DNA of 64,000 nucleotides from an uncultured Roseibium sp. Its GTDB lineage: Bacteria > Pseudomonadota > Alphaproteobacteria > Rhizobiales > Stappiaceae. The position numbers and the translations under genes were made by a program. Below, piece by piece: positions 47,289 to 54,236 of this stretch. The DNA lies in contig NZ_CANLVF010000002.1 of the NCBI RefSeq assembly GCF_947494555.1, positions 620,001-684,000 of the forward strand, given 5' to 3'. Positions within the stretch are counted from its first letter, which is position 1. Each line of letters opens with the position of its first letter. The notes below the pieces were generated by a model. The model had not been told where the DNA came from. It did no database searches and worked only from the letters and a program-made list of their open reading frames with translations.

Positions 47289-48494
47289 ATGCATCATGTA
47301 TTTATCTGCGATTACGTGCGCACTCCTATAGGCCGCTACGGCGGCCGGCTCTCCGGCGTTCGAACGGACGATCTTGGAGCAATCCCCCTTGAAGCGCTGA
47401 TCGAGCGCAATCAGGATGTCGACTGGACGCAGCTCGACGACGTCTTTTTCGGCTGCGCAAATCAGGCAGGAGAAGACAACCGCAATGTGGCCCGCATGTC
47501 CTCTCTGCTTGCCGGTCTTCCCGAAACAGTACCCGGTCTTACCCTCAACAGGCTGTGCGGTTCGGGCATGGACGCGGTGATGACCGCCGCGCGGGCAATC
47601 AAGTCCGGCGAAATGGATCTTGCGATTGCCGGTGGCGTCGAAAGCATGTCGCGTGCGCCTTTCGTCATGCCCAAAGCAGACACTGCTTTTTCGAGAAAAG
47701 CGGAGATTTTCGATACGACCATCGGCTGGCGTTTCATCAATCCTCTTCTCAAGCGGCAATACGGTGTGGATTCGATGCCGGAAACTGCTGAAAACGTCGC
47801 AGAAGATTTCTCGATTTCCCGGGCGGACCAGGATGCCTTTGCGCTGCGGAGCCAGCAAAAGGCGGAGGCGGCGCGAAAGGACGGGAGACTGGCGGAGGAA
47901 ATCGTTCCCGTGATGATTCCGCAACGCAGGGGGGACCCGACCCTTGTCGACACCGACGAACATCCCCGTGCGGACACGAGCGTTGAAACGCTGGCGGCCC
48001 TGAAAGCACCTTTCCGCGAAAACGGCAGTGTGACCGCGGGCAATGCCTCCGGGGTCAATGATGGAGCCGCGGCTCTGTTGTTGGCATCCGAAACGGCAGT
48101 CGAAAAGTATGTCCTGAATCCGATCGCGCGGGTTGTCGGCGGTGCAACAGCCGGTGTTCCCCCACGCATCATGGGCATTGGTCCGGCGCCGGCAACACGT
48201 AAACTATGCGCGCGGATGGGACTGGCGTTGCCGGAGTTCGATATCATTGAACTGAATGAGGCGTTTGCTGCTCAGGCCATCGCCGTGATGCGAGATCTCG
48301 GGCTGCCGGAAGACAGTGAAACGCTCAATCCGAACGGCGGAGCCATAGCGCTTGGCCACCCGCTTGGAATGTCCGGTGCCCGCATCGTCGGGAGCGCCGC
48401 ACTGGAATTAAAGAAACGCTCAGGCAGACTTGCACTTGCGACAATGTGTATTGGCGTCGGTCAGGGCATTGCCCTCGCACTGGCCGCTGCATGA
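47289..48494 (+). CDS. Acetyl-CoA acyltransferase (3-oxoadipyl-CoA thiolase-like)
   Basis: A 401-residue thiolase. The nucleophile Cys90 is in TLNRLCGSGMDAV, the catalytic His in NPNGGAIALGHPLGMSGAR, and the second Cys in ATMCIGVGQG. The segment GVDSMPETAENVAEDFSISRADQDAFA resembles the beta-ketoadipyl-CoA thiolases (PcaF/PaaJ) of aromatic catabolism. No other catabolic gene is adjacent, so the exact pathway is uncertain and a general acetyl-CoA C-acetyltransferase is possible. Its 3' end overlaps the convergent hypothetical gene by 34 bp. Confidence 0.9.
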   Translation: MHHVFICDYVRTPIGRYGGRLSGVRTDDLGAIPLEALIERNQDVDWTQLDDVFFGCANQAGEDNRNVARMSSLLAGLPETVPGLTLNRLCGSGMDAVMTAARAIKSGEMDLAIAGGVESMSRAPFVMPKADTAFSRKAEIFDTTIGWRFINPLLKRQYGVDSMPETAENVAEDFSISRADQDAFALRSQQKAEAARKDGRLAEEIVPVMIPQRRGDPTLVDTDEHPRADTSVETLAALKAPFRENGSVTAGNASGVNDGAAALLLASETAVEKYVLNPIARVVGGATAGVPPRIMGIGPAPATRKLCARMGLALPEFDIIELNEAFAAQAIAVMRDLGLPEDSETLNPNGGAIALGHPLGMSGARIVGSAALELKKRSGRLALATMCIGVGQGIALALAAA

Positions 48495-48853
48495 TAGCGC
48501 ACAGCGACGGTGCGCTCTTTGTTCTCGGGTGTTTGAACCGGGTGAGACTGTGACCGCTTTTGCAGATCATCATTGAATTTGTCGAGCCGGTCGGCCAGAC
48601 GCTCAAACACAAGAGACGGCATGCGCATCGCGGTGATGTAAAGCGTGACAAACTCATTCGTGGCCGCCTTCCAGCGGAAATCGCGCACCTCCCTGTACGC
48701 ACCAGTTGCCAGAGTTTTCAACTCAACGGCATCTTCTACCATGGGACGAGCGAGCTGAACCGCCCGGTCCGGCCCGGTTGCAACCCAGACCGCCGCGAAC
48801 ACAGAAAAACACGCAAAAACAAGTATATGGATATTTCGCAACAAAAAACGCAT
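48461..48853 (-). CDS. Hypothetical membrane-anchored protein, ~130 aa
   Basis: A 130-residue protein that I do not recognise. One N-terminal span (MRFLLRNIHILVFACFSVFAAVWVATG) is followed by a charged periplasmic or cytoplasmic domain with FRWKAATNEFVTLYITAMRMPSLVFERLADRLDKFND. ATG 48853 has GGGG at about 5 nt upstream; ATG 48868 is the next in-frame choice. A perfect CtrA-type box lies 19 bp before this start. The 3' end overlaps the thiolase gene. Confidence 0.65.
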   Translation of the reverse strand: MRFLLRNIHILVFACFSVFAAVWVATGPDRAVQLARPMVEDAVELKTLATGAYREVRDFRWKAATNEFVTLYITAMRMPSLVFERLADRLDKFNDDLQKRSQSHPVQTPENKERTVAVRYHAAASARAMP

Positions 48854-48871
48854 TGCAACCCCAAGCATCAA

Positions 48872-48886
48872 TTAAGACTTTATTAA
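48872..48886. promoter_or_regulatory. CtrA-type box near hypothetical membrane gene
   Basis: TTAA-N7-TTAA (GACTTTA between the halves) lies just upstream of the hypothetical gene start at 48853, with a further TTAA at 48891-48894. It is the CtrA consensus. A position so close to the start codon would fit a repressing or core-promoter role, but this is inference. Confidence 0.45.
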
Positions 48887-48994
48887 CTTTTTAACGTCGT
48901 AAAAGATGCACGCAGGAGACGCAACCGTCCCTATTCAGTTTTAAGTTGTATTTTCCGGATTAAGGTTAATCTGGAACCTGCCGCCCAAGACGCA

Positions 48995-49031
48995 AAAAGC
49001 GCGGGTGCCGATTTGCGGCTCCCGCGCTTTT
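48995..49031. terminator. Intrinsic terminator of the winged-helix gene
   Basis: AAAAGCGCGGG (48995-49005) pairs with CCCGCGCTTTT (49021-49031), and an inner GCCG / CGGC extends the stem. On the minus strand, TTTTTGCG follows. The stem lies 20 nt after the winged-helix gene stop codon. On the plus strand TTTTCTG follows, so it can work in both directions. Confidence 0.85.
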
Positions 49032-49050
49032 CTGAGGTCTGAATACTTAT

Positions 49051-49434
49051 TTAGGACGGACGCACCGCGGAAGAACGGATCTGCTCCTTGATGTCGTCAT
49101 CGAGACTGTAACCCATGCCGACAAGCCAGCTGATGTTTACGCCATGGGGCTTGAGTTTCTTCCGCAGGAGGCAGATGTGAACGCGCACATTCTCAAGCTC
49201 AGGGCCGCCGTCGTCCCGATCCGCATACAGGAATGCATGAATCTGTTCCCTGTTTGCGAAATTCCGTTTCAGCAAGAACCGCAAGATTCGGGTCTGGATC
49301 CGGGTCAGGTCCCATTGCGGTGGAAAGACGATCTGCTGGTCAGCGATCAAACGCTCCAGTTCCGCAATCCGCGCTTCCTTTTGCTCCAGTTGTTCACGCA
49401 AGTGAACGATTTCATAGTCAAGCGCAAGGCTCAT
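49051..49434 (-). CDS. Receiver-less winged-helix DNA-binding protein
   Basis: A 127-residue protein. Residues 1 to ~35 form a coiled coil (YEIVHLREQLEQKEARIAEL). Residues ~40-115 resemble the OmpR/PhoB-type winged helix (LTRIQTRILRFLLKRNFANREQIHAFLY, then ENVRVHICLLRKKLKPHGVNISWLVGMGYSL). No receiver domain is present, so signal input must come through the coiled coil or another protein. ATG 49434 has GGGAGG 8 nt upstream and overlaps the upstream small frame by 4 bp (ATGA). The target genes are not visible. Confidence 0.8.
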   Translation of the reverse strand: MSLALDYEIVHLREQLEQKEARIAELERLIADQQIVFPPQWDLTRIQTRILRFLLKRNFANREQIHAFLYADRDDGGPELENVRVHICLLRKKLKPHGVNISWLVGMGYSLDDDIKEQIRSSAVRPS

Positions 49435-49688
49435 AGGCTGACCCTCCCGCCGATTTCATTGTGTTTCGGTTTAGACTGCGATGCCGATTGTTTTTCAAAA
49501 GCATGAGCAGTTGCCACCGGATTTGGATTCGTTGCCCCGACGTCTTTAGATGTCTGCCGCAAATTTGGTTTCATGGAGTTTCGTTCTCTTTTGGCCGTGA
49601 CAATGCGCAACCCAACCGAAGCAGAGTTGCCGGCACAGATGTCACAGGTATCGGTGTTGTTTTCTTCGAGAAACGCTGTTTCATCCAT
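49431..49688 (-). CDS. Possible small ORF upstream of the winged-helix gene
   Basis: An 85-codon frame on the minus strand, ending in TGA that overlaps the ATG of the winged-helix gene. The protein has a CDIC motif (NNTDTCDICAGNSASVG) and is otherwise Asn-, Ser- and Lys-rich. No clear Shine-Dalgarno stands before ATG 49688; a longer frame from GTG 49991 and a shorter one from ATG 49571 exist. The 4-bp overlap suggests coupling, but coding quality is not convincing. Treat as tentative. Confidence 0.3.
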   Translation of the reverse strand: MDETAFLEENNTDTCDICAGNSASVGLRIVTAKRERNSMKPNLRQTSKDVGATNPNPVATAHAFEKQSASQSKPKHNEIGGRVSL

Positions 49689-50465
49689 TCTGGAGTGTTG
49701 TTGACCGGGCGTGTCCAACAGCAACGACACGCTCGCACTACTCCGCGCAAGGTAAATTTCACCAATGCGCGCTACCGCACCGGCGGTCGGGGAAACGACT
49801 TTATGTCCATTGAATTTGCATGATTTGACGCGGCGAGACTTGCTGCGCTGAGCCGCCAGCACAGACGTCGGCAATGCAGTTACCCACCCTTCATCGACGT
49901 GCAGGGGCGTGTATAGCCCTGCCCGCCCTCCGAAGTGAGGTCTATGAATAACTACGCTGCCCGCCGCATTCCATACAGTTGATAGATCCACAGTCTATTT
50001 GCCCGACATCCACCTGGTTTCACACAAGCCGGCCTCCGGCTGTGCAATTGAGTGAGCCTTGTCCCTTTCAGGATTTCCAGCTCAACACCCCCACCAACTT
50101 CAAAACCCGTGGGACGCGGACGCCTTCCAAAAAAAACTACAAAAACCGTGCAAATTCGTTCTTCTTCCGAAGTTGAATTTCGTACGTCAAAATATTCATG
50201 GTCAAAAATAACAGTATGTATAAAGACTTGGCGATTGGGGAAAGGCCACGGTCTTCTGCGTGCGAAGCCGGAAGCGTTTTGTCCAAGCACTTGCGAGCAC
50301 CGCGTTTACCGCGCGTCTTGAGCGTCCGCTCGAAATTGGCTTCAGCTGCTTGATCACGCCGACCTAAATTCTACGTGTTTCAATCTTAACGTTAAAATTA
50401 ACGAACGGTTTACTTACGCTGCGTGATGTTGTTTCTAGACCTCGTTGCGAGCAGTTATTTTCATT
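49689..50465. other. Weakly coding, AT-rich stretch
   Basis: About 780 bp with no open frame that resembles a known protein on either strand. The part after 50150 is AT-rich with three TTAA tetranucleotides (50386, 50392, 50398) at 6-bp steps. It could carry the promoter of the winged-helix gene, an unrecognised RNA or decayed coding DNA. Confidence 0.35.
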
Positions 50466-50498
50466 GCCCCGCGAGCCGCCCGGGAAACGGCTCGCGGG
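50466..50498. terminator. Strong hairpin downstream of puuE
   Basis: CCCCGCGAGCCG (50466-50477) and CGGCTCGCGGGG (50487-50498) form a perfect 12-bp stem with a 9-nt loop. On the minus strand CAATGAAAATAAC follows (no real U-tract); on the plus strand TTAATTTCGTTT follows. It lies 40 bp after the puuE stop, so it probably ends that transcript. Confidence 0.6.
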
Positions 50499-50537
50499 GT
50501 TAATTTCGTTTGGGATGAAGTTTAACCGAAGCCGCGC

Positions 50538-51449
50538 TCACCTGCGCCCATGATGGGCGTGCCAGTGCCAGGCGATGTCGATGCGACGTGTAATCCAGAC
50601 GTCCGCGTGACTGGCAATATAGTCCAAAAAGCCGGCCAGAGATGCGGTGCGGCCCGGCCGTCCGGCCAGGCGGCAGTGTAGGCCGACACTGAGCATTTTT
50701 GGCGAACCTCGGCGGCCCTCATCGTACAACGTGTCGAAGGCATCCTTCAGGTATGCGAAGAACTGATCGCCCGAGTTGAACCCCTGAAGCGATGCAAAAC
50801 GCATGTCGTTGGTGTCGAGGGCATATGGAATGACGAGATGATCTCCGTCAGGACCGTCGACCCAATAGGGCAAATCGTCCGCGTAGCTGTCGGAGTCATA
50901 GAGAAATCCGCCTTCTTCCTGCACCAGCTTCTGTGTTTGCATGGAACAGCGGCCCGTGTACCAGCCAAGCGGGCGCGCACCGGTCACCTCTTCGTGGATC
51001 TGGATCGCCTCAAGGATCTGGCGGCGTTCCTCGTCTTCTTCCATGTCCGCATGATCGATCCACTTCAAGCCGTGGGATGCGATCTCCCAGTCTGCCTCTT
51101 TCATCGCAGCCACGGCTTCACGGTTACGCTCAAGCGCAGAGGCAACGCCAAACACTGTTACCGGGAGCGTTCGTTCGGTGAACAATCGCCACAAGCGCCA
51201 AAACCCGGCGCGCGAGCCGTATTCATAGAGCGATTCCATGTTCCAGTGCCGCTTTCCGGGCCACGGCGCAGCACCTATGATTTCGGACAGAAACGCTTCG
51301 GATGCGGGATCGCCGTGAAGAATGTTGTTTTCGCCGCCTTCCTCGTAATTCAGGACAAATTGAACGGCCAGTTTTGCCTTGCTTGGCCACCTTGGGTCCG
51401 GTGGATTGCGGCCATATCCGATCATGTCGCGCGGATAATTCTCGCTCAT
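50538..51449 (-). CDS. puuE: Allantoinase PuuE
   Basis: A 303-residue protein of the polysaccharide-deacetylase (NodB-like) fold, starting YPRDMIGYGRNPPDPRWPSKAKLAVQFVLNYEEGGENNILHGD. The PuuE type hydrolyses allantoin to allantoate in purine (urate) breakdown, and differs from metal-dependent amidohydrolase allantoinases. WEIASHGLKWIDH and PLGWYTGRCSMQT are conserved segments. ATG 51449 has GGAGAG upstream. No other purine-degradation gene is adjacent, so the rest of the pathway must lie elsewhere. Confidence 0.92.
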   Translation of the reverse strand: MSENYPRDMIGYGRNPPDPRWPSKAKLAVQFVLNYEEGGENNILHGDPASEAFLSEIIGAAPWPGKRHWNMESLYEYGSRAGFWRLWRLFTERTLPVTVFGVASALERNREAVAAMKEADWEIASHGLKWIDHADMEEDEERRQILEAIQIHEEVTGARPLGWYTGRCSMQTQKLVQEEGGFLYDSDSYADDLPYWVDGPDGDHLVIPYALDTNDMRFASLQGFNSGDQFFAYLKDAFDTLYDEGRRGSPKMLSVGLHCRLAGRPGRTASLAGFLDYIASHADVWITRRIDIAWHWHAHHGRR

Positions 51450-51681
51450 TCATCTCTCCAGCTTTGCCGGTTTTGGTGCTTTGCCGACGCGCACCGAATC
51501 GCACAAATCAAGGGTCGTTGTCTGGCTGCACAAGAGAACGTAACACGGCTCACCACGCAAGCATCGCGGGTTGAGCGGATATGAAATTCGACAATATCTA
51601 AAATTTTATATGTCTCGTTATTCGCACTTTAGATCCTGCTGGCTTATCCCTGCTTTTGCGGAACAAATCTGGGAGGCGACC

Positions 51682-51831
51682 ATGATCGCTAGGACTGACG
51701 AGATGAAGTTATCATCCGCAGGTTTGCTGCTCCTGTTGGCCGCCGCCGCCATGACCCTTTTTTCCGGCAATGGTTCGGGAACATCAAGCAAGGCCCAGGC
51801 AAACGCCATACACCACGGGTTTGTGGACTAA
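51682..51831 (+). CDS. Small exported or membrane peptide, 49 aa
   Basis: A 49-residue frame with GGGAGG 6 nt before the ATG. A hydrophobic core (MKLSSAGLLLLLAAAAMTLFSG) is followed by a short Ser/Ala-rich tail. Signal peptide or one span. Not recognised; support is the ribosome site and the hydrophobic pattern. Confidence 0.5.
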   Translation: MIARTDEMKLSSAGLLLLLAAAAMTLFSGNGSGTSSKAQANAIHHGFVD

Positions 51832-51859
51832 TCGACTTTTCCATCGCGGCGAGCCCTGT

Positions 51860-52240
51860 TCAGGGCGTTCCCTGGCCTGAGTCCAACGTTCTGCGTCGCG
51901 CTTCAGCGCGGACAGGCAAAGGACTGCCGGTCGGAAAAAACGGAAACAGTTTCCGAGGCGTGCCGCCGCTGCTGTTCCGTTCCCCAAGGAGCATTATCGC
52001 GGAGCCGATCACGACGGATCCAAGCGTAATCACAAGACCGAACGCCAGCATGAGCACGGGAAGGAAAGGATCTTCAGCCGTCGATACAAGAACCCTGAGA
52101 TTACCGATATTCGCCCAGAAAATTCCGGCCAGGACAAGCATCGCGATGCAAAACCCGGCGACGGCATTGATCGCCAGCAGACGGAAGAAGGGATCTTTTA
52201 GCAATTTCACAGGACCAAGGTTCACAATCGTATCTTTCAT
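51860..52240 (-). CDS. Hypothetical membrane protein, ~126 aa
   Basis: A protein with two membrane spans (FRLLAINAVAGFCIAMLVLAGIFWANIG and PFLPVLMLAFGLVITLGSVVIGSAIMLLG) separated by a short loop, then a basic C-terminal tail. Not recognised. ATG 52240 follows a GGGA 8 nt upstream; ATG 52246 (two more residues) is equally possible. It lies back to back with the PadR-RND operon. Confidence 0.65.
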   Translation of the reverse strand: MKDTIVNLGPVKLLKDPFFRLLAINAVAGFCIAMLVLAGIFWANIGNLRVLVSTAEDPFLPVLMLAFGLVITLGSVVIGSAIMLLGERNSSGGTPRKLFPFFPTGSPLPVRAEARRRTLDSGQGTP

Positions 52241-52246
52241 GAGCAT

Positions 52247-52556
52247 TTTCCCGCTTGCTGCATGTGCGAACTATTCAACAAGGGTAGCGCGTCTTCAAGA
52301 AACAGCAAGGTTTCATTCGGACCGTAAAAAAGACTCCCTTAACCTTCCAAGGAGGCAGGTCGTCAATCGGGATGAGAGCCACCGAATTTTTGTGCGGCGC
52401 ACCCTTGATTTGTTCCGGAATGATATATATTAGGTCGATATATCGATCCAGCATATACCCCTTTCTGCGCCACAGCCTGTGATGTCATCCAGCATTGCGA
52501 TTATAGCGTAGGAAGGCCGTCAATCCGGAAGGACGCTTCCGGGAACGGAGAGATCC
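52247..52556. other. Promoter region of the padR-RND operon
   Basis: 310 bp between the divergent membrane protein gene and padR, with no credible gene. It includes TA-rich sequences and the palindrome at 52435-52446. Expected to hold the operon promoter. Confidence 0.4.
52435..52446. promoter_or_regulatory. Palindrome upstream of padR
   Basis: TCGATATATCGA is a perfect 12-bp palindrome 110 bp upstream of the padR start. It is flanked by further TA-rich sequence, ATATAT on the left and GCATATAC on the right. PadR proteins commonly bind palindromic AT-rich operators in front of their own operon, so this is the best candidate site. Not proven. Confidence 0.5.
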
Positions 52557-53108
52557 ATGAGTGTAAGAAGTCTTTGCCTTGCCATTCTGTCCTTCGGGGA
52601 TGCGACCGGATACGAGATCCGGAAAGAAAGCACCGATGGCCGGTTCAGCTATTTCGAGGACGCAAGCTTCGGATCGATCTACCCTGCCCTGGCACGACTT
52701 GAATCGGAAGGTCTCGTTACGGTTCGAGAAGAACCGCAAGCCGGAAAGCCAGCCCGGAAGGTGTATTCCATTACCGAGGCCGGGCGCGCGGAATTCATAA
52801 ACTATCTCTGTGAGCCACAGGCTCCAGACACATTCAAATCTCCATTCCTCCTGATCGCGCTGAACGCCGCGCAGCTGCCGCCTGATGTGATCCGGCGTGC
52901 GCTGGAGCGCCGTAAGGCACAGGTTCTTGAAGAACTGCGGCTGCTGACGGATTCAGATGAAGAATGCAATCACCCTGGCTCCAACTGGACCAGAAGCTAC
53001 GGCCTTGCATGCATGAATTGCACGTTGGCTTATCTGGAAGAACATGGCGATGCGCTTGTCAAGATCGCAGAAGATGCAGCAAAACCTGTGTCCGACGCCG
53101 CCGAGTAA
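52557..53108 (+). CDS. PadR-family transcriptional regulator
   Basis: A 183-residue protein starting SLCLAILSFGDATGYEIRKE, with the winged-helix wing FGSIYPALARLESEGLVTVREEPQAGKPARKVYSITEAGRAEF. This is the PadR signature. The C-terminal part is helical and serves dimerisation. It is 24 bp upstream of the RND adaptor gene on the same strand, so it is almost certainly in one operon with it and probably represses that operon unless an exported compound binds. Confidence 0.93.
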   Translation: MSVRSLCLAILSFGDATGYEIRKESTDGRFSYFEDASFGSIYPALARLESEGLVTVREEPQAGKPARKVYSITEAGRAEFINYLCEPQAPDTFKSPFLLIALNAAQLPPDVIRRALERRKAQVLEELRLLTDSDEECNHPGSNWTRSYGLACMNCTLAYLEEHGDALVKIAEDAAKPVSDAAE

Positions 53109-53132
53109 GCCCGAGTTTCGGAGTACCGAGCA

Positions 53133-54236
53133 ATGAAAGTTAAATTATCCTATATCATGGCGGTGGGTCTTGCCGCTGGCATCGGTTACTGGATGTCGAG
53201 CGGAACCGTGGTTATCGGCGGGGTCGGTGACGGTGACAACGCCGTGCCGCCACCCGCGGAGCGCGTGGCTGAGGGCGGAGACGCAACATTTCGCGTCCAG
53301 GTTCTGAACCTAACGGCACAGGACAGGCAGGCAATCCTGGAGGTCCGTGGGCGAACAGAAGCCGAAGCCAAGGTCGCTGTAAGGTCCGAAACCACGGATG
53401 ACGTTGTGCGCCGCCCGGCACGGGAAGGCGCCTTTGTGTCAGCGGGCGATGTTTTGTGCGAGCTGGACGCCGGTACACGGGAAGCCAGGGTTCTGGAAGC
53501 CAAGGCCCTGTTCGCACAGGCTGAACTTGATCACACGGCGGCAACCAAGCTCGCCGACAAGGGCTTTACAGCTCAAACCCGCGCCGCTGCGACGCAGGCC
53601 GGGCTCGACGCGGCAAAAGCCCGCGTCCAGGAAGCCGAAATGGAGCTGGAACGCACGATTATTCGCTCCCCCATCGATGGCGTGATCGAGAGCCCGATGG
53701 CCGAGATCGGCGCACAGCTTGACAGTGGCGGTATTTGCGCGACGGTCGTCAATTCGGACCCAATGATCGCAATCGGTCAGGTCTCCGAGCTCAATGTCGG
53801 CCAGATTTCGCTCGGCATGCCGGCGGACGTGAAACTGGTCACCGGCGAAACGCTCAGCGGCAAGGTTCGCTATATCTCTCCGTCCGCAGAGCCGGACACA
53901 CGTACGTTCCGCGTCGAAGTGGAGCTGCCAAACCCGGACGGCAAGGCACGAGACGGCATTACCGCCGTGACCCGGCTGCCCCTGCCCGTTGAAAAGGCGC
54001 ACAAGATTTCACCTGCGATCCTGACACTCAGCGATGAAGGTGTTGTCGGCGTGCGCGCGGTCGATGATGACAACAAGACGGCATTTTATCCCGTCACCGT
54101 CCTCGGCGGTGAAAATGACGGTTTGTGGGTCGGTGGCCTGCCCGAAAAAGTGACTGTGATTGTTGTTGGCCAGGAATATGTCGGCGATGGCGAAGCCGTC
54201 GAACCGGTCTTTGAAACTGCGGAGCTCAGCGAATGA
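53133..54236 (+). CDS. RND efflux periplasmic adaptor subunit
   Basis: A 367-residue membrane-fusion protein. An N-terminal membrane span or signal anchor (LSYIMAVGLAAGIGYWMSSG) is followed by a lipoyl half (VVRRPAREGAFVSAGDVLCELD), a coiled-coil hairpin (AKALFAQAELDHTAATKL and AARVQEAEMELERT-like), the second lipoyl half (IIRSPIDGVIESPMAEIGAQL) and a beta-barrel. It overlaps the RND transporter gene by 4 bp (ATGA). With the transporter and an outer-membrane channel (not in the window) it would form a tripartite pump. Confidence 0.94.
   Translation: MKVKLSYIMAVGLAAGIGYWMSSGTVVIGGVGDGDNAVPPPAERVAEGGDATFRVQVLNLTAQDRQAILEVRGRTEAEAKVAVRSETTDDVVRRPAREGAFVSAGDVLCELDAGTREARVLEAKALFAQAELDHTAATKLADKGFTAQTRAAATQAGLDAAKARVQEAEMELERTIIRSPIDGVIESPMAEIGAQLDSGGICATVVNSDPMIAIGQVSELNVGQISLGMPADVKLVTGETLSGKVRYISPSAEPDTRTFRVEVELPNPDGKARDGITAVTRLPLPVEKAHKISPAILTLSDEGVVGVRAVDDDNKTAFYPVTVLGGENDGLWVGGLPEKVTVIVVGQEYVGDGEAVEPVFETAELSE

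Noticed and set aside
49952-50290. 112-residue minus-strand frame in the unexplained region
   Set aside because: No ribosome site, atypical composition and a plus-strand frame in the same place; neither looks coding.
50386-50401. Three TTAA motifs as CtrA site
   Set aside because: Spacings are 2 and 8, not 7. Kept only as a description of the region.
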